Shown here: one piece after another, positions 20,386 through 29,277 of the stretch
Position numbering within the stretch: position 1 is the first letter of the stretch
Layout: every line of letters starts with the position of its first letter
Assembly (NCBI GenBank): GCA_963817785.1
Contig: CAWFPL010000007.1
Location: 343,647 to 407,646 of the forward strand
Direction of reading: 5' to 3'
Length of the DNA: 64,000 nucleotides
Origin: JAKALD01 sp963817785
Lineage (GTDB): Bacteria > Pseudomonadota > Gammaproteobacteria > Burkholderiales > SG8-39
Notes under the pieces: model-generated
Told to the model about the DNA's origin: nothing
Databases searched by the model: none
What the model saw: only the letters and a program-made list of their open reading frames with translations
Made by a program: the position numbers and the translations under genes

Positions 20386-21594
20386 ATGCAATTCAGCACT
20401 CGTCAGCCGCGTGAGCTGGTCGCGGATCTCGAAGCAAGCAGCGGCCTGGTAAGCCTCGTACGCGAGGCCTCGAGCGCACATGAGGTGTTCGAGCGCGACT
20501 ACGGGGCGCCGATCGAGGCGCTCGCGGACTGGGTGCAGGCGCTGCCGGCCTGTCGTGAGCATCACTGCGACCCGGGCGGGCTTCTGCGTTACGCCTTGCA
20601 GGCCGGCTACTACGCGTTGCGACTCGCAGACGGCGTGGTCTTCGGCGCCGAGAGCGGGGCGGAAGCCCGCAGAGTTATCGAAATCGAGAGCCGGCGCGCG
20701 GCATTTCTCGCGGCGCTCGGTTCGAGCGTCGTGCTTGCGCACCAGAACCTGGCGGTGTGCTCGCGCGACGGCGAGGTGTGGTCAGAGTTTTCTCGGCCCC
20801 TGGCACTCGCGCGCTGGGTGAGTGAGCGGGGTGGATCCTACTCATTCAATTGGCGTGACGATCGCACCGAGCTGCCGCGTGCCCTCATCCTATGGCTCGC
20901 GGGAAAGTTCGTCGCGCCCTTTTTGGGTGGCCTGAGGCGCGACGTGGCGTATGCCACCATGGCGGCGCTGTGCCCACATAGCGCCCCGCAAGGTGCGCCG
21001 CCGCCGCTGGAGCGCATCGTGCGCCAAGCGCTCGCGAGTTCTGTGGAAGTCGCTCAACGGGCGCAACGCGCTCGCTATGCGCGGCCGACCCAGGTCGCGG
21101 TGCCGAGTGCGGCAGAGGTCGCGGCGCACGTGCCAGAAGGCCCAGCAGCGCCAATCCAGGACTCGTACCCTGAAGCGAAGCACGAAGCCCTGCGGCGCGC
21201 ACGGCCCCCCGAACCCGCGGAGCGCCAGACAAGGCCCGACGGCGCGGCACCGGGAGCGCAGGGCGCAAAGCCGGGACCGGCGCAATCGGAGCTCCATCTC
21301 GAGGGCGGCGTGAGCGAGCCTCTGGCGCCGCTACCCGCGTCAATGCGAGAGCTGCTGGACGTGCTGGCAGAGGACATCCGCACGAAGGAGAACGTGCGCA
21401 AGCGCGTGCGCTGGGATGACAGCGGCTGGCTCGTGATCGACCAGAATCTCCTCGGCGGCTATGGCATGGGCCCTGCGGCGGGCGTGGCCGCGACGCTCAA
21501 AAAGGCCAAGCTCGCCCGCGAGGGCAACGGTCGTACGCTCCACATCGTGGCGAGGATCGGCGAGCTCATTTTGCCGCGCTCGGAGGCGGCCTGA
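20386..21594 (+). CDS. TraI_2-type (MOBH-like) relaxase candidate with altered HD residues
   Basis: 402 residues. The N-terminal half resembles the TraI_2 domain of MOBH relaxases, most clearly HHCDPGGLLRYALQAGYYAL near residue 58. Family members read ...GGLLxHxLE followed by an LHDxGK motif; here the His is Tyr and the HD site reads SSVVLAHQNL, so the usual metal ligands appear missing. The middle is low-complexity and the C-terminal 90 residues (LAEDIRTKENVRKRVRWDD to GELILP) resemble the TraI_2 C-terminal wing domain. It sits directly before traD as in SXT-like ICEs. It may be a divergent or non-catalytic relaxase. Confidence 0.7.
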   Translation: MQFSTRQPRELVADLEASSGLVSLVREASSAHEVFERDYGAPIEALADWVQALPACREHHCDPGGLLRYALQAGYYALRLADGVVFGAESGAEARRVIEIESRRAAFLAALGSSVVLAHQNLAVCSRDGEVWSEFSRPLALARWVSERGGSYSFNWRDDRTELPRALILWLAGKFVAPFLGGLRRDVAYATMAALCPHSAPQGAPPPLERIVRQALASSVEVAQRAQRARYARPTQVAVPSAAEVAAHVPEGPAAPIQDSYPEAKHEALRRARPPEPAERQTRPDGAAPGAQGAKPGPAQSELHLEGGVSEPLAPLPASMRELLDVLAEDIRTKENVRKRVRWDDSGWLVIDQNLLGGYGMGPAAGVAATLKKAKLAREGNGRTLHIVARIGELILPRSEAA

Positions 21595-21595
21595 G

Positions 21596-23434
21596 GTGGC
21601 GCAGCGCATTCAAGACATGTGGCGTCCGGCCTACGAGCAGTGGGCGGCGCTGGGCTGGGCGGTCGCGGCCCTGGTCGTATGCGTCGCGACCATTCCCTAT
21701 CGGCCGATCGTCGCCCTGGTGTGCGCGCTGTTTGCCGCTTGGCGCGGCGCGCAGGCCGCAGGGATGTACCGCTTTCGCCTTGCGATCAGCGGGCAGCGGC
21801 TCGCTCGTGTGCCGCCCGAGCAGATGCTGGAGAAGACCGCTATGGCGCTCGGCCGGCAGCGTGGCCTGTGGCTCGGCCGCGGCTTTGCGTGGACCCCGCA
21901 GCATGCGCAGCTCGCGCGCCAGTTTACGGATCGCAACCCGGGCGAGATTCCGATGCTCCCGGAATGGCTACCGCGCATCGTGCGTAAGCTCCTGCTGCCA
22001 AGCGACGCGATCCTGGATCCGCATGTGACGCAGGGCGCTTCCTGGCTCCACGGATTGGGCAGCGAGCGGGACCTCTTTCTGCCTTTGTCCGCGCTGCCCG
22101 GGCACACGTTGATCGTTGGTACGACCCGCTCGGGCAAGACCAGGCTCTACGAGCTCTTGACCTTCCAGGTGATCCACGCCGAGGCGACCCTGCTCGTGAT
22201 CGATCCGAAGGGCGACGCCGACTGGGAGCGGCGCCTGCGCGCCGAATGCGAGCGCTGCGGCAGGGACTTCCTGTATTTCCATCTTGCGTTTCCATCACAG
22301 TCGATTCGGATCAATCCGCTTGCGAGCTGGAACAATCCTTCCGAGATCGCCTCGCGTATTTCGCAACTGCTCGCGGGCGAAGCGGGCGGGGACGGCTTTG
22401 TCGACTTCGCCGACTCGACGATCTCCCGGATCGTGAACGGCCAGGTGATGGTCGGTGAACGCCCGAGCCTGAAGTCGATCAAGCATTACGTCGAGCACGG
22501 CGTGGGAGAGCTCCTTGAGCGGTGCTTTCAGAAGTGGTTCGTGCCGCGCGAGGGCCCGAACTGGGACGCAGCGCTTGCGCCATACATCCAGAAGGCACCC
22601 TCCAGGGTGCACGCGATGGCCGCGTACTACGCCGAGCGCTACGTGCGGGGCACGGGCGATTCGGACGAGGCGATCGACGGCCTAATCACCATTCTGCACT
22701 ACGACAAGGACTGGTTCTCGCGGGTCATCGTGAGGCTCGTGCCGCTGCTTCAGCGCCTCGCGACCGGAGAGCTCGGCGAGCTGCTCTCGCCGGACGTGGC
22801 CGACCTCGACGATGCGCGTCCAGTGTACACGATGGAAAAAATCGTGAGCGGCAGAAAGGTGCTCTACATCGGGGCCGATATGCTCTCGAACAAGCTGGTC
22901 GGTTCGGCCGTGCTCTCGATGCTCCTTGCGGATCTCGCCGCGGTGGCGGGGGCGATGTACAACTTCGGCGGCAAGCAGGACGTGTATCTGTTCGTCGACG
23001 AGGCGGCCGAGGCGGTGAACGAGCAATTGATCCAGATCCAGAACAAGGGCGGGATGGCCGGATTTCGCGTGTTCCTCGCGACGCAGACTTGTGCGGACTT
23101 CGAGGCACGATTGGGCAAGCGCGCGAAGGCCACGCAGGTTTTTGGCAACACGAACAACGTCATCGCCTTGAGGCTGCGCGATCACGACACCGCAAAGATG
23201 ATCTCGGAGCTCTTTGGGGAAACGACGCTCTCGAAGATGAACGTCTCGCACAGCTCCGGATCACACACCGAGGCGCTCGCGATCGAGTTCAAGGGCACTG
23301 TGAGCCGCACACTCAAGGAAGAGCGCGCGGCGCTCGTGGGCGCGGATGTACTGATGCGCCTTCCGAATCTTCAGTATTTCGCGATGGTTGCCGGGGGAAA
23401 CATCGTGAAGGGGCGATTGCCCGTCATCACGTAA
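21596..23434 (+). CDS. traD: Type IV coupling protein TraD (SXT/MOBH type)
   Basis: 612 residues from GTG at 21596, ten bases after GGAGG (an ATG at 21617 is the alternative). Two N-terminal membrane segments (GWAVAALVVCVATI and PIVALVCALFAAW) are followed by a VirD4/FtsK-like ATPase with Walker A VGTTRSGKT near residue 174, Walker B VYLFVDEAAE, and the sensor-like FLATQTCADFEARLGKRAKA. It should form the inner-membrane hexamer that delivers the relaxase-DNA complex to the secretion channel. It starts right after the TraI-like stop. Confidence 0.93.
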   Translation: MAQRIQDMWRPAYEQWAALGWAVAALVVCVATIPYRPIVALVCALFAAWRGAQAAGMYRFRLAISGQRLARVPPEQMLEKTAMALGRQRGLWLGRGFAWTPQHAQLARQFTDRNPGEIPMLPEWLPRIVRKLLLPSDAILDPHVTQGASWLHGLGSERDLFLPLSALPGHTLIVGTTRSGKTRLYELLTFQVIHAEATLLVIDPKGDADWERRLRAECERCGRDFLYFHLAFPSQSIRINPLASWNNPSEIASRISQLLAGEAGGDGFVDFADSTISRIVNGQVMVGERPSLKSIKHYVEHGVGELLERCFQKWFVPREGPNWDAALAPYIQKAPSRVHAMAAYYAERYVRGTGDSDEAIDGLITILHYDKDWFSRVIVRLVPLLQRLATGELGELLSPDVADLDDARPVYTMEKIVSGRKVLYIGADMLSNKLVGSAVLSMLLADLAAVAGAMYNFGGKQDVYLFVDEAAEAVNEQLIQIQNKGGMAGFRVFLATQTCADFEARLGKRAKATQVFGNTNNVIALRLRDHDTAKMISELFGETTLSKMNVSHSSGSHTEALAIEFKGTVSRTLKEERAALVGADVLMRLPNLQYFAMVAGGNIVKGRLPVIT

Positions 23435-23451
23435 CTGGAGCGCGAGGCACC

Positions 23452-23994
23452 ATGCGAGAGCAACACCGGGCAAATAGCAAAATTTTGGGGCAGGCCTTAC
23501 GCGCCATCGGCGCGCACGCGAGCGCGCAGCGCGCGTTCACGCTGTACCCCAACGTGGAGGCCGCGGCCGGGCGGCTCATTCAGTTCCTGACCGAGCGCTT
23601 CCCGGGCCGCAGCGAAGCCTTCGTGCACGAGTGCCTGAGGAGCGCGTTCCGGGCGCTTGCCGAGGCGAGAGCGGCGAACGGCGGCGGCGAAGCCCTGGCG
23701 TTTCTCACGGCGCTAGTGGCCGATGCGCATGAGGTGGTCAAAAAGCGCGTCGGCGTGGACAACGGCCACGGCTTCACCTTCTGGGTCCCGTTCGAGGAAC
23801 CGTTTAGCGAGTTTCTCGCGCGCTTGGGCAAGCGCCCCGACACGGTGGAGCTCGTGGTGCTCGATGAGCCCGTGCCAGGCGCGATCAACGAACGCACGGC
23901 TGCCGCGATGCTGGCGGTGCGCATCATGCCAGCGGCCGACGCCGACCGAGTTTGCGAGACCTATCTCGCATGCCGCTCGCAAGCGGCGGCGTAG
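23452..23994 (+). CDS. Conserved ICE protein of unknown function, downstream of traD
   Basis: 180 residues, soluble, with no recognisable domain. It begins 17 bases after traD at an ATG preceded by GAGCGCGAGG. The sequence is alpha-helical in appearance, with LYPNVEAAAGRLIQFLTERF and a conserved-looking GVDNGHGFTFWVPFEEPF near residue 100. Its place between the coupling protein and the DUF4400 gene suggests a transfer-related role, but nothing in the sequence identifies one. Confidence 0.7.
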   Translation: MREQHRANSKILGQALRAIGAHASAQRAFTLYPNVEAAAGRLIQFLTERFPGRSEAFVHECLRSAFRALAEARAANGGGEALAFLTALVADAHEVVKKRVGVDNGHGFTFWVPFEEPFSEFLARLGKRPDTVELVVLDEPVPGAINERTAAAMLAVRIMPAADADRVCETYLACRSQAAA

Positions 23995-24003
23995 AGGTTC
24001 ACC

Positions 24004-24627
24004 GTGGCCGCGCAAAGCCGATTCGGGCAGCACGTGCTCCTGTGGCTGCTGCTTCCGGTGGTGCTGGTCGTCGCCGTGCCCGCTATTCCGGACCCTGGCA
24101 TCGCGAGAATTGCGCCTGAGGAGATCGCGGGCAACACGCGCCTGCTTGGGGCCCAGGCGAATAACGCGGCGATGCTGCGGGCGCGCGCGCTCTTTCAACG
24201 CGTCGCCGTACGCTCGGGGCTGCTCGCCTGGTCGTTTGCGACCTTCGCACCAGTGAGCTCCAGCCGCGTGAGGATCGCCCCGGGGCGCCGCGCAGCGACC
24301 GCCTACCTGCGGCGCGTGTGGTGGACCGTGTACAAAGGGTGCTACCGCTTTGAGATTGCCACGAGCTGGTTGATGGCAACGGGATTGGTCGTCGCGGCTG
24401 CGTTTCTGGATGGAACGGTGCGCCGACGCATCAAGTCTTTTGAGTTTGGGTACTCCAATCCCGTGGCGTTCCACCTCTCGGCCCACGGCCTGGTCGGCCT
24501 GTCCGGGCTGTTATTCGCGCTTCCGTTTGTTCCCTTCGGGATCCAGCAGTGGGCCTGGCCCCTTTTGATCGTGGGGCTCGCGTTCGGTGCGTGGAAGGCT
24601 GCGGAGTCCTACCAGGCGGGCGCCTGA
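24004..24627 (+). CDS. DUF4400-like ICE integral membrane protein
   Basis: 207 residues from GTG. Predicted membrane segments lie near residues 8-27 (VLLWLLLPVVLVVAVPAI), 120-138 (WLMATGLVVAAAFL), 158-177 and 182-199. The pattern GTVRRRIKSFEFGYSNPVAF with flanking helices is typical of the DUF4400 family found next to TraD in many ICEs. It is the last gene of the traI-traD block; the palindrome at 24650 follows its stop. Confidence 0.78.
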   Translation: MAAQSRFGQHVLLWLLLPVVLVVAVPAIPDPGIARIAPEEIAGNTRLLGAQANNAAMLRARALFQRVAVRSGLLAWSFATFAPVSSSRVRIAPGRRAATAYLRRVWWTVYKGCYRFEIATSWLMATGLVVAAAFLDGTVRRRIKSFEFGYSNPVAFHLSAHGLVGLSGLLFALPFVPFGIQQWAWPLLIVGLAFGAWKAAESYQAGA

Positions 24628-24649
24628 ACACTGCTGAAGGTCGGCGCGC

Positions 24650-24680
24650 CACCGGACATTATGTCCGGTGCTGTGGATAA
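24650..24680. promoter_or_regulatory. Palindrome plus DnaA-box-like motif, copy 1
   Basis: A perfect 21-base palindrome with core accggacattatgtccggt (10-base arms around one base) is followed two bases later by TGTGGATAA, the complement of the DnaA box TTATCCACA. The same arrangement recurs at 55029-55058. It lies just after the DUF4400 gene and about 430 bases before the secretion operon; 24681-25112 holds no convincing gene. It could be an operator for a dimeric regulator or a replication-related site. Confidence 0.75.
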
Positions 24681-25112
24681 ATCACTCCTATTTGGATAGT
24701 GATGCACACAGAAACAAGGCATTAGTTTTTTGCGGAAGCTGACGCGCAGCCTACCAAGCGATGCTGTGCAGCGCAAAAGCGCGTCGGCGTGACAGCCTGC
24801 GCGAAGCTTGCGTTTGCGTGGGCCACGGGCCGGAGTGCGGGAAGTGTCGAGGTGGTGCCGCCAAAGGGGCGAGCTGCGCATCAAACCCGTTCCCACGGCC
24901 TCAGCAAGCTTCTGCTGCGCGCTCCCGAGCTTGAGGCCAACGGTCGCTCGAGCGCCCGGCGCGATGATCCCCTCCACCATGAATGAACGGGCTTCCCGCG
25001 CGATGGGGTGAACCGCGGAAAGTGCAAAAAAACACGCGCGATTCACAAATGAGGGCGCGGCGCCGACGGCGATCATAGCCCTGCGTCGAATGCACAACGG
25101 AACGCGCTCACG

Positions 25113-25778
25113 ATGCACGAATCTACGTCACCGAAGCCAAATGCCGCCCGCCGTCGCTGGTTCGAGGTGTTCGGTGGTGTCCAAGTAGCGAACACCCGCC
25201 TCACGATTATCGCGCTGCTGCTTGGCGCAATCGCGCTCGCCGAGGCAGGCGCCATCGCGATGATGGCGCCGCTCAAGACCGTCGTGCCGTACGTGATCCG
25301 CGTGGACAAGGCAGGGGGCGTGTCGGCGCTTGCCGCCGCGGCGCAGCGTTTTCGCCCCGATCAAAACCAAATCGCCTATGGGCTGGCGCGCTGGGTGACT
25401 AACATGCTCACGCTCGATCGCTATCTCACGGGCGATTCTAAGCACAACAACGTGCTCGACGCCTACCTCGACACGCGCGGCCTGGCGGCGCGCGAGTTCG
25501 ACCAGTGGTTCCGCCAAGCCCAGCCCCTCAAGTCCGTGCGCGAAGATCCGAGCCTCACGCGTGTCGTACACATTCGCAACTGGGCGCAGGTGCAAGACGG
25601 CGAAATGATTTTCCGGGTGGAAACCGTGAGGCGTTCGATGAAGGAAAAGCCCGTCACGAAGCACCTGCAGATCGCCATCCACTACATCGTGGTGCCGCCT
25701 CAAACGCAGGAGCAGATCATGGCGAATCCGCTCGGGCTTTACGTCACGGACTTCGCCATCACGGAGGATCTGAGCTGA
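25113..25778 (+). CDS. virB8: Type IV secretion protein VirB8/TrbF
   Basis: 221 residues. A short cytoplasmic N-terminus is followed by one membrane helix (LTIIALLLGAIALAEAGAIA, residues 30-50) and a periplasmic NTF2-like domain that begins with VPYVIRVDKAGG, the VirB8/TrbF signature. VirB8 is an inner-membrane assembly factor of the conjugation channel. It is the first gene of the secretion operon; its stop overlaps the virB9 start. Confidence 0.92.
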   Translation: MHESTSPKPNAARRRWFEVFGGVQVANTRLTIIALLLGAIALAEAGAIAMMAPLKTVVPYVIRVDKAGGVSALAAAAQRFRPDQNQIAYGLARWVTNMLTLDRYLTGDSKHNNVLDAYLDTRGLAAREFDQWFRQAQPLKSVREDPSLTRVVHIRNWAQVQDGEMIFRVETVRRSMKEKPVTKHLQIAIHYIVVPPQTQEQIMANPLGLYVTDFAITEDLS

Positions 25779-26635
25779 TGCGCGCCGTTTCAGTCCTCGC
25801 CGCACTAGCGCTTGGGCTCGCAGCCTCCGGCCCCACACTCGCTGCCGTGCATCGCTCACATCGTGACGCGCCGCTGCCGGGCGAGGCACCTGTGGCGCTC
25901 TGGCCGCAGGCAGACACTTCCCTCGCCGAGCCCGGCAAGACGAAGCTGGTGACGTTCGTCTTTGGTCCGAACGACACCTACACCATCCTGTGCCTGCCGG
26001 GGGCGGTCACCGACATCGACCTGCGCCCGAGCGAACGGGTCCTCGCGCTTGCGCTCGGAGACAGCGTTCAATGGCAAGCGGAAAAAAAGGGCTCGCATCT
26101 GTTTCTGCGCCCGCTTCGGGCAGGGCTATTCACCTCGGCCACGCTCGTCACGAGCGAGCGTACTTACGAGATGACGTTGCACTCGAGCGGCCCGGGCGGC
26201 ACGTGGTACCAGCGCGTGAACTGGCGCTACCCCAACCTCGTCGTGATCGAGAGAAGCCAGGCGGCGCTTGCGCTCGCGGAAGGGCAGGGGAAAGCGAAGC
26301 ACGCGCACGCGCATGTCGACGTAGGCCCGGCGCCACAGGGCATCCCAGTGGCTCGGCTCAACTTCAACTACACCGTGACGGGCGAAGCGCCCTTTCGGCC
26401 GACGCAGGTCTTCGACGATGGCACCTTCACGTACATCCGCTTCGGGCACAAACCGCAAGAGATGCCGGCGCTGTTCGTAGAAACTCCAGACGGGCGTGAC
26501 GAGCTTGCCGTGTACAACTTCGAGCCAAGCGATCCCGCTAACCCGAGCAGAGCACTCATCAAGGTGCAGCGGCTGTTCTACCGAGCGGTACTCAAGCTGG
26601 GCGGCGAAGAAGTACGAATCGCGCGTAACCGGTGA
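25778..26635 (+). CDS. virB9: Type IV secretion outer-core protein VirB9/TrbG
   Basis: 285 residues with a cleavable signal (VLAALALGLAASGPTLA). The N-terminal domain contains TYTILCLPGAVTDIDLRPSE and KGSHLFLRPL; the C-terminal beta-sandwich contains PTQVFDDGTFTYIRF and the closing EVRIARNR typical of VirB9/CagX. With VirB10 it forms the ring spanning the outer membrane. It overlaps virB8 by one base and is followed five bases later by virB10. A paralogous C-terminal-like domain occurs in the protein at 30027-30863. Confidence 0.93.
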   Translation: MRAVSVLAALALGLAASGPTLAAVHRSHRDAPLPGEAPVALWPQADTSLAEPGKTKLVTFVFGPNDTYTILCLPGAVTDIDLRPSERVLALALGDSVQWQAEKKGSHLFLRPLRAGLFTSATLVTSERTYEMTLHSSGPGGTWYQRVNWRYPNLVVIERSQAALALAEGQGKAKHAHAHVDVGPAPQGIPVARLNFNYTVTGEAPFRPTQVFDDGTFTYIRFGHKPQEMPALFVETPDGRDELAVYNFEPSDPANPSRALIKVQRLFYRAVLKLGGEEVRIARNR

Positions 26636-26640
26636 GCGCA

Positions 26641-27888
26641 ATGCCAGGCAATCTCGATTCGATCCGTGCCGGCAGAGGGTTGCTTCCGAAGAACCTGCAT
26701 TGGTTCATCGTCGCAGCCGTGCTCGCCGGTATGGTCGTCGCACTCGCCCTCAATTCCAACCATCAGGGTGCGACGCAGGCGGCGAAGCGCTCTCAGGCGC
26801 GACGCAACGAGGCTGCGGCGCTCGCGAAGCAGGCCCCGGACGTGAACGCAATGATCGACGAGGGTGCACAACAGCTCGAGCCGCCGAAGCCCAAGAAGCA
26901 GGCGCCAAATCTCACGGTACCGGCCCTCTCGCAGGGCAGGGTCGGCCAAGAGATCAACGCGGCATCCAACGGGGTGGCCCCTGGCGCCGCTCAAGGGTAC
27001 GCCCAAGGGGTCCGGGCCACCAGCCCGATTATCGTTCTGAGCGCTGAGGAGAAGCCGAGCGCTCCGCCGCAGGCCTCGGAACGGAATCTCCTCATGCACC
27101 AACTTCTTCAGAAGCCCCAGCCGCCGGCGTTGTCACCAGAGGACAGGCAGGTCCTTGCCTCCGAGGGGCACGCCAACGCGCCGATGAGGCCCGCGGCGGC
27201 ACGCGGCACACCAGGCTATCTGGGCCAGGCCGAGCGCAACGAGGCGTGGTACAAGCGCGCGGCCGACGCGCAGCGCGATCAATCGCTCGTGCCGATCGGG
27301 CTCAATCCGGCGGTTGCGCCTTACACCATCGTCCAGGGTACGCCGATCCCCGCGGTCATCGTCAGCGGGATCGACAGCGATCTTCCGGGCCGGGTGATCG
27401 CGCGAACGACCGAGGACATGTACGACAGCGTGAGCGGGAACACTCTCCTTATTCCGGCCGGCTCGCTCGTGTACGGCGAGTACAACAACTCCGTTGTGAT
27501 GGAGCAGGATAGGCTCGCCGTGGCGTTCAACAGGATCGTGTTTCCGAACGGCGCGGGCGTGACGTTGGGGGCCATGCCGGGCATCGGCCAGGCCGGCAAG
27601 GCGGGTGTGCCGGGAGCGGTCGACAATCACTTCTGGAAGATCTTCGGTTCCTCGATGCTGATCGCCGGGGTCACGGCGCTCGTCGAGCCGCGCAACGTCA
27701 CCAACAACATCTACCTCTCCGGGGGCTCCAGCCCAGACGCCGCGGGGCAGTCGCTCGTCGACATCACGCGCCAGATCGAGCAACGGAACACACTCATCCC
27801 GCCAACCGTGGAAGTCGCCGCTGGGCAGCGGTTCAACATCATCGTGCAACGGGATCTGACGCTTGCGCCGTACGGGGGCTCGAGATGA
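26641..27888 (+). CDS. virB10: Type IV secretion protein VirB10/TrbI
   Basis: 415 residues. A single N-terminal membrane helix (FIVAAVLAGMVVALAL, residues 21-36) is followed by a proline/alanine-rich periplasmic linker and the conserved C-terminal barrel: GTPIPAVIVSGIDSDLPG, DSVSGNTLLIPAGSLVYGEY and RLAVAFNRIVFPNG. VirB10 couples inner-membrane ATPase energy to the outer-membrane core. A GTG nine bases upstream is a possible alternative start. It overlaps the transglycosylase gene by four bases. Confidence 0.94.
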   Translation: MPGNLDSIRAGRGLLPKNLHWFIVAAVLAGMVVALALNSNHQGATQAAKRSQARRNEAAALAKQAPDVNAMIDEGAQQLEPPKPKKQAPNLTVPALSQGRVGQEINAASNGVAPGAAQGYAQGVRATSPIIVLSAEEKPSAPPQASERNLLMHQLLQKPQPPALSPEDRQVLASEGHANAPMRPAAARGTPGYLGQAERNEAWYKRAADAQRDQSLVPIGLNPAVAPYTIVQGTPIPAVIVSGIDSDLPGRVIARTTEDMYDSVSGNTLLIPAGSLVYGEYNNSVVMEQDRLAVAFNRIVFPNGAGVTLGAMPGIGQAGKAGVPGAVDNHFWKIFGSSMLIAGVTALVEPRNVTNNIYLSGGSSPDAAGQSLVDITRQIEQRNTLIPPTVEVAAGQRFNIIVQRDLTLAPYGGSR

Positions 27889-28457
27889 TGCTGTCCGCGG
27901 TTTACCTCAGCGCCTATTACGCGGCGTGCGCGCCGCAAATCGGGCGCTCGACGATCGCGGCGATCGTGCAGGTGGAGTCGGGCGGTGATCCATGGGCGAT
28001 CAACGACAACACGGACAAGCGTCGTTGGCAGGCTCGGAGCTATGCGGAGGCCGTGGCGATCGCGCAAACGCTGGTTCGTCTCGGGCACAGCGTCGATATG
28101 GGCCTTGCCCAGGTCAATAGCCGCAACCTCGCGCACGTGGGCATGAGCGTGAGTGAAGTGTTCGAGCCATGCCGAAACCTGAGAGCCGCTGCACGGATTC
28201 TCGAGGACTGCTACATGCCGGCCGCGAACAGGTTCGGGCCCGGCCAGCGCGCGCTCGTGCACGCGCTCAGTTGCTACAACACGGGAAGCCTGTACGCCGG
28301 GAAGGGCTACGTTGGCCAAGTACTCGCGGCGGCGGGCGCCGCTCCCGTGCTGCGCAAACTCGCGCACGCGGAGCTGCGCGGCGCCACGCCGCGAGCGTGG
28401 ATCTCTCGAGAGCCCGTTGTGCGCTGGAAGATGAAGAGGGATTGGAGGGTGTTCTGA
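27885..28457 (+). CDS. virB1: VirB1-like lytic transglycosylase
   Basis: 190 residues of the SLT/lysozyme-like fold: AIVQVESGGDPWAIN holds the catalytic glutamate, then VDMGLAQVNSRNL and the ALSCYNTGS segment, all standard in VirB1/IagB-type enzymes. It opens peptidoglycan locally for assembly of the channel. No strong signal peptide is visible, though MMLSAVYLSAYYAACA is hydrophobic. It is tightly packed between virB10 and the next gene (four- and one-base overlaps). Confidence 0.9.
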   Translation: MMLSAVYLSAYYAACAPQIGRSTIAAIVQVESGGDPWAINDNTDKRRWQARSYAEAVAIAQTLVRLGHSVDMGLAQVNSRNLAHVGMSVSEVFEPCRNLRAAARILEDCYMPAANRFGPGQRALVHALSCYNTGSLYAGKGYVGQVLAAAGAAPVLRKLAHAELRGATPRAWISREPVVRWKMKRDWRVF

Positions 28458-29272
28458 TGGCTGAGTTACGGGAGCAGAGGAAAGCAATCGAACCCCCCGC
28501 GGCGAATGACGCCAACACCGCGACCCAGAAGGCACACGCGCGGGCGGAGCCGAGCGCACCCGATTCGCGTCGACGGCGCCTGATGTGGTTCGTGATGGGG
28601 AGCGCCGTCGCCGTCGCGCTTTTCATGACGGTCGCCGGACGCGTGATGAAGGGGCATCGGAGCCCGGCCGCGAGTGACCTTGACATGGCGCCGGCGGCGT
28701 TACCCGCACCCGGCGATCAAGAGCTACCGGGCCTCGCGCAGGGGCAGCCGAACACCGGAGCGCACGCGAGTACGCGAGAAGCCCCACAGCCTAGTCCGGG
28801 GCTGCACGGCGCGAGTGCCCCGGCGCTGAATCAGGCGTACGACATGGGGCAGCTCCCCGCGAACGTGCCGGCAGGGGCAAGCACGCCGCCTGCGCCCGCT
28901 CGGCTTCAAAGCCTGCCCGGCCTAGGGCAGGTGCTTGGCTTGCCGGCGCCGGCCGGCCCCGCCACGCCGTCGAACGCGAAGGCTGCACTCGCCGCGGGGG
29001 CAGGGGGGCAGCAGCGTAGCGCTTCGCCCCCCAAAGCCGCTGCCAAGAGTGGCGCCACGGGCACAAGCGGCGCCGTGCGCGCGGGTGAGTACAACGCCCG
29101 AGCGAGACCCGCGCCGAAGGGTGAGGCAGAGGCAGACAAGCACCGCGTGCCCAAGGCACACGCGAGGCCAAGAATCAGACGTGTCGCTACGGCGCTGCGG
29201 CGGCATATCGATCGGAGCTCGCGCGGCAACCCCGTGACCAAGTTAGAGAGCATCGGGATCAGCGAGGAGTAA
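28457..29272 (+). CDS. Bitopic proline/alanine-rich protein of the secretion locus, unknown
   Basis: 271 residues starting at the ATG that overlaps the VirB1 stop. A basic cytoplasmic stretch (residues 1-38) leads to one membrane helix (LMWFVMGSAVAVALFMTVAG). The rest, presumably periplasmic, is low-complexity Pro/Ala/Gly-rich with repeated LPGL motifs, and the C-terminus is very basic. The layout imitates a VirB10 linker or a TonB-like spanner. No named family is recognised. The position in the operon argues for a structural or anchoring role. Confidence 0.7.
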   Translation: MAELREQRKAIEPPAANDANTATQKAHARAEPSAPDSRRRRLMWFVMGSAVAVALFMTVAGRVMKGHRSPAASDLDMAPAALPAPGDQELPGLAQGQPNTGAHASTREAPQPSPGLHGASAPALNQAYDMGQLPANVPAGASTPPAPARLQSLPGLGQVLGLPAPAGPATPSNAKAALAAGAGGQQRSASPPKAAAKSGATGTSGAVRAGEYNARARPAPKGEAEADKHRVPKAHARPRIRRVATALRRHIDRSSRGNPVTKLESIGISEE

Positions 29273-29277
29273 CGCAC

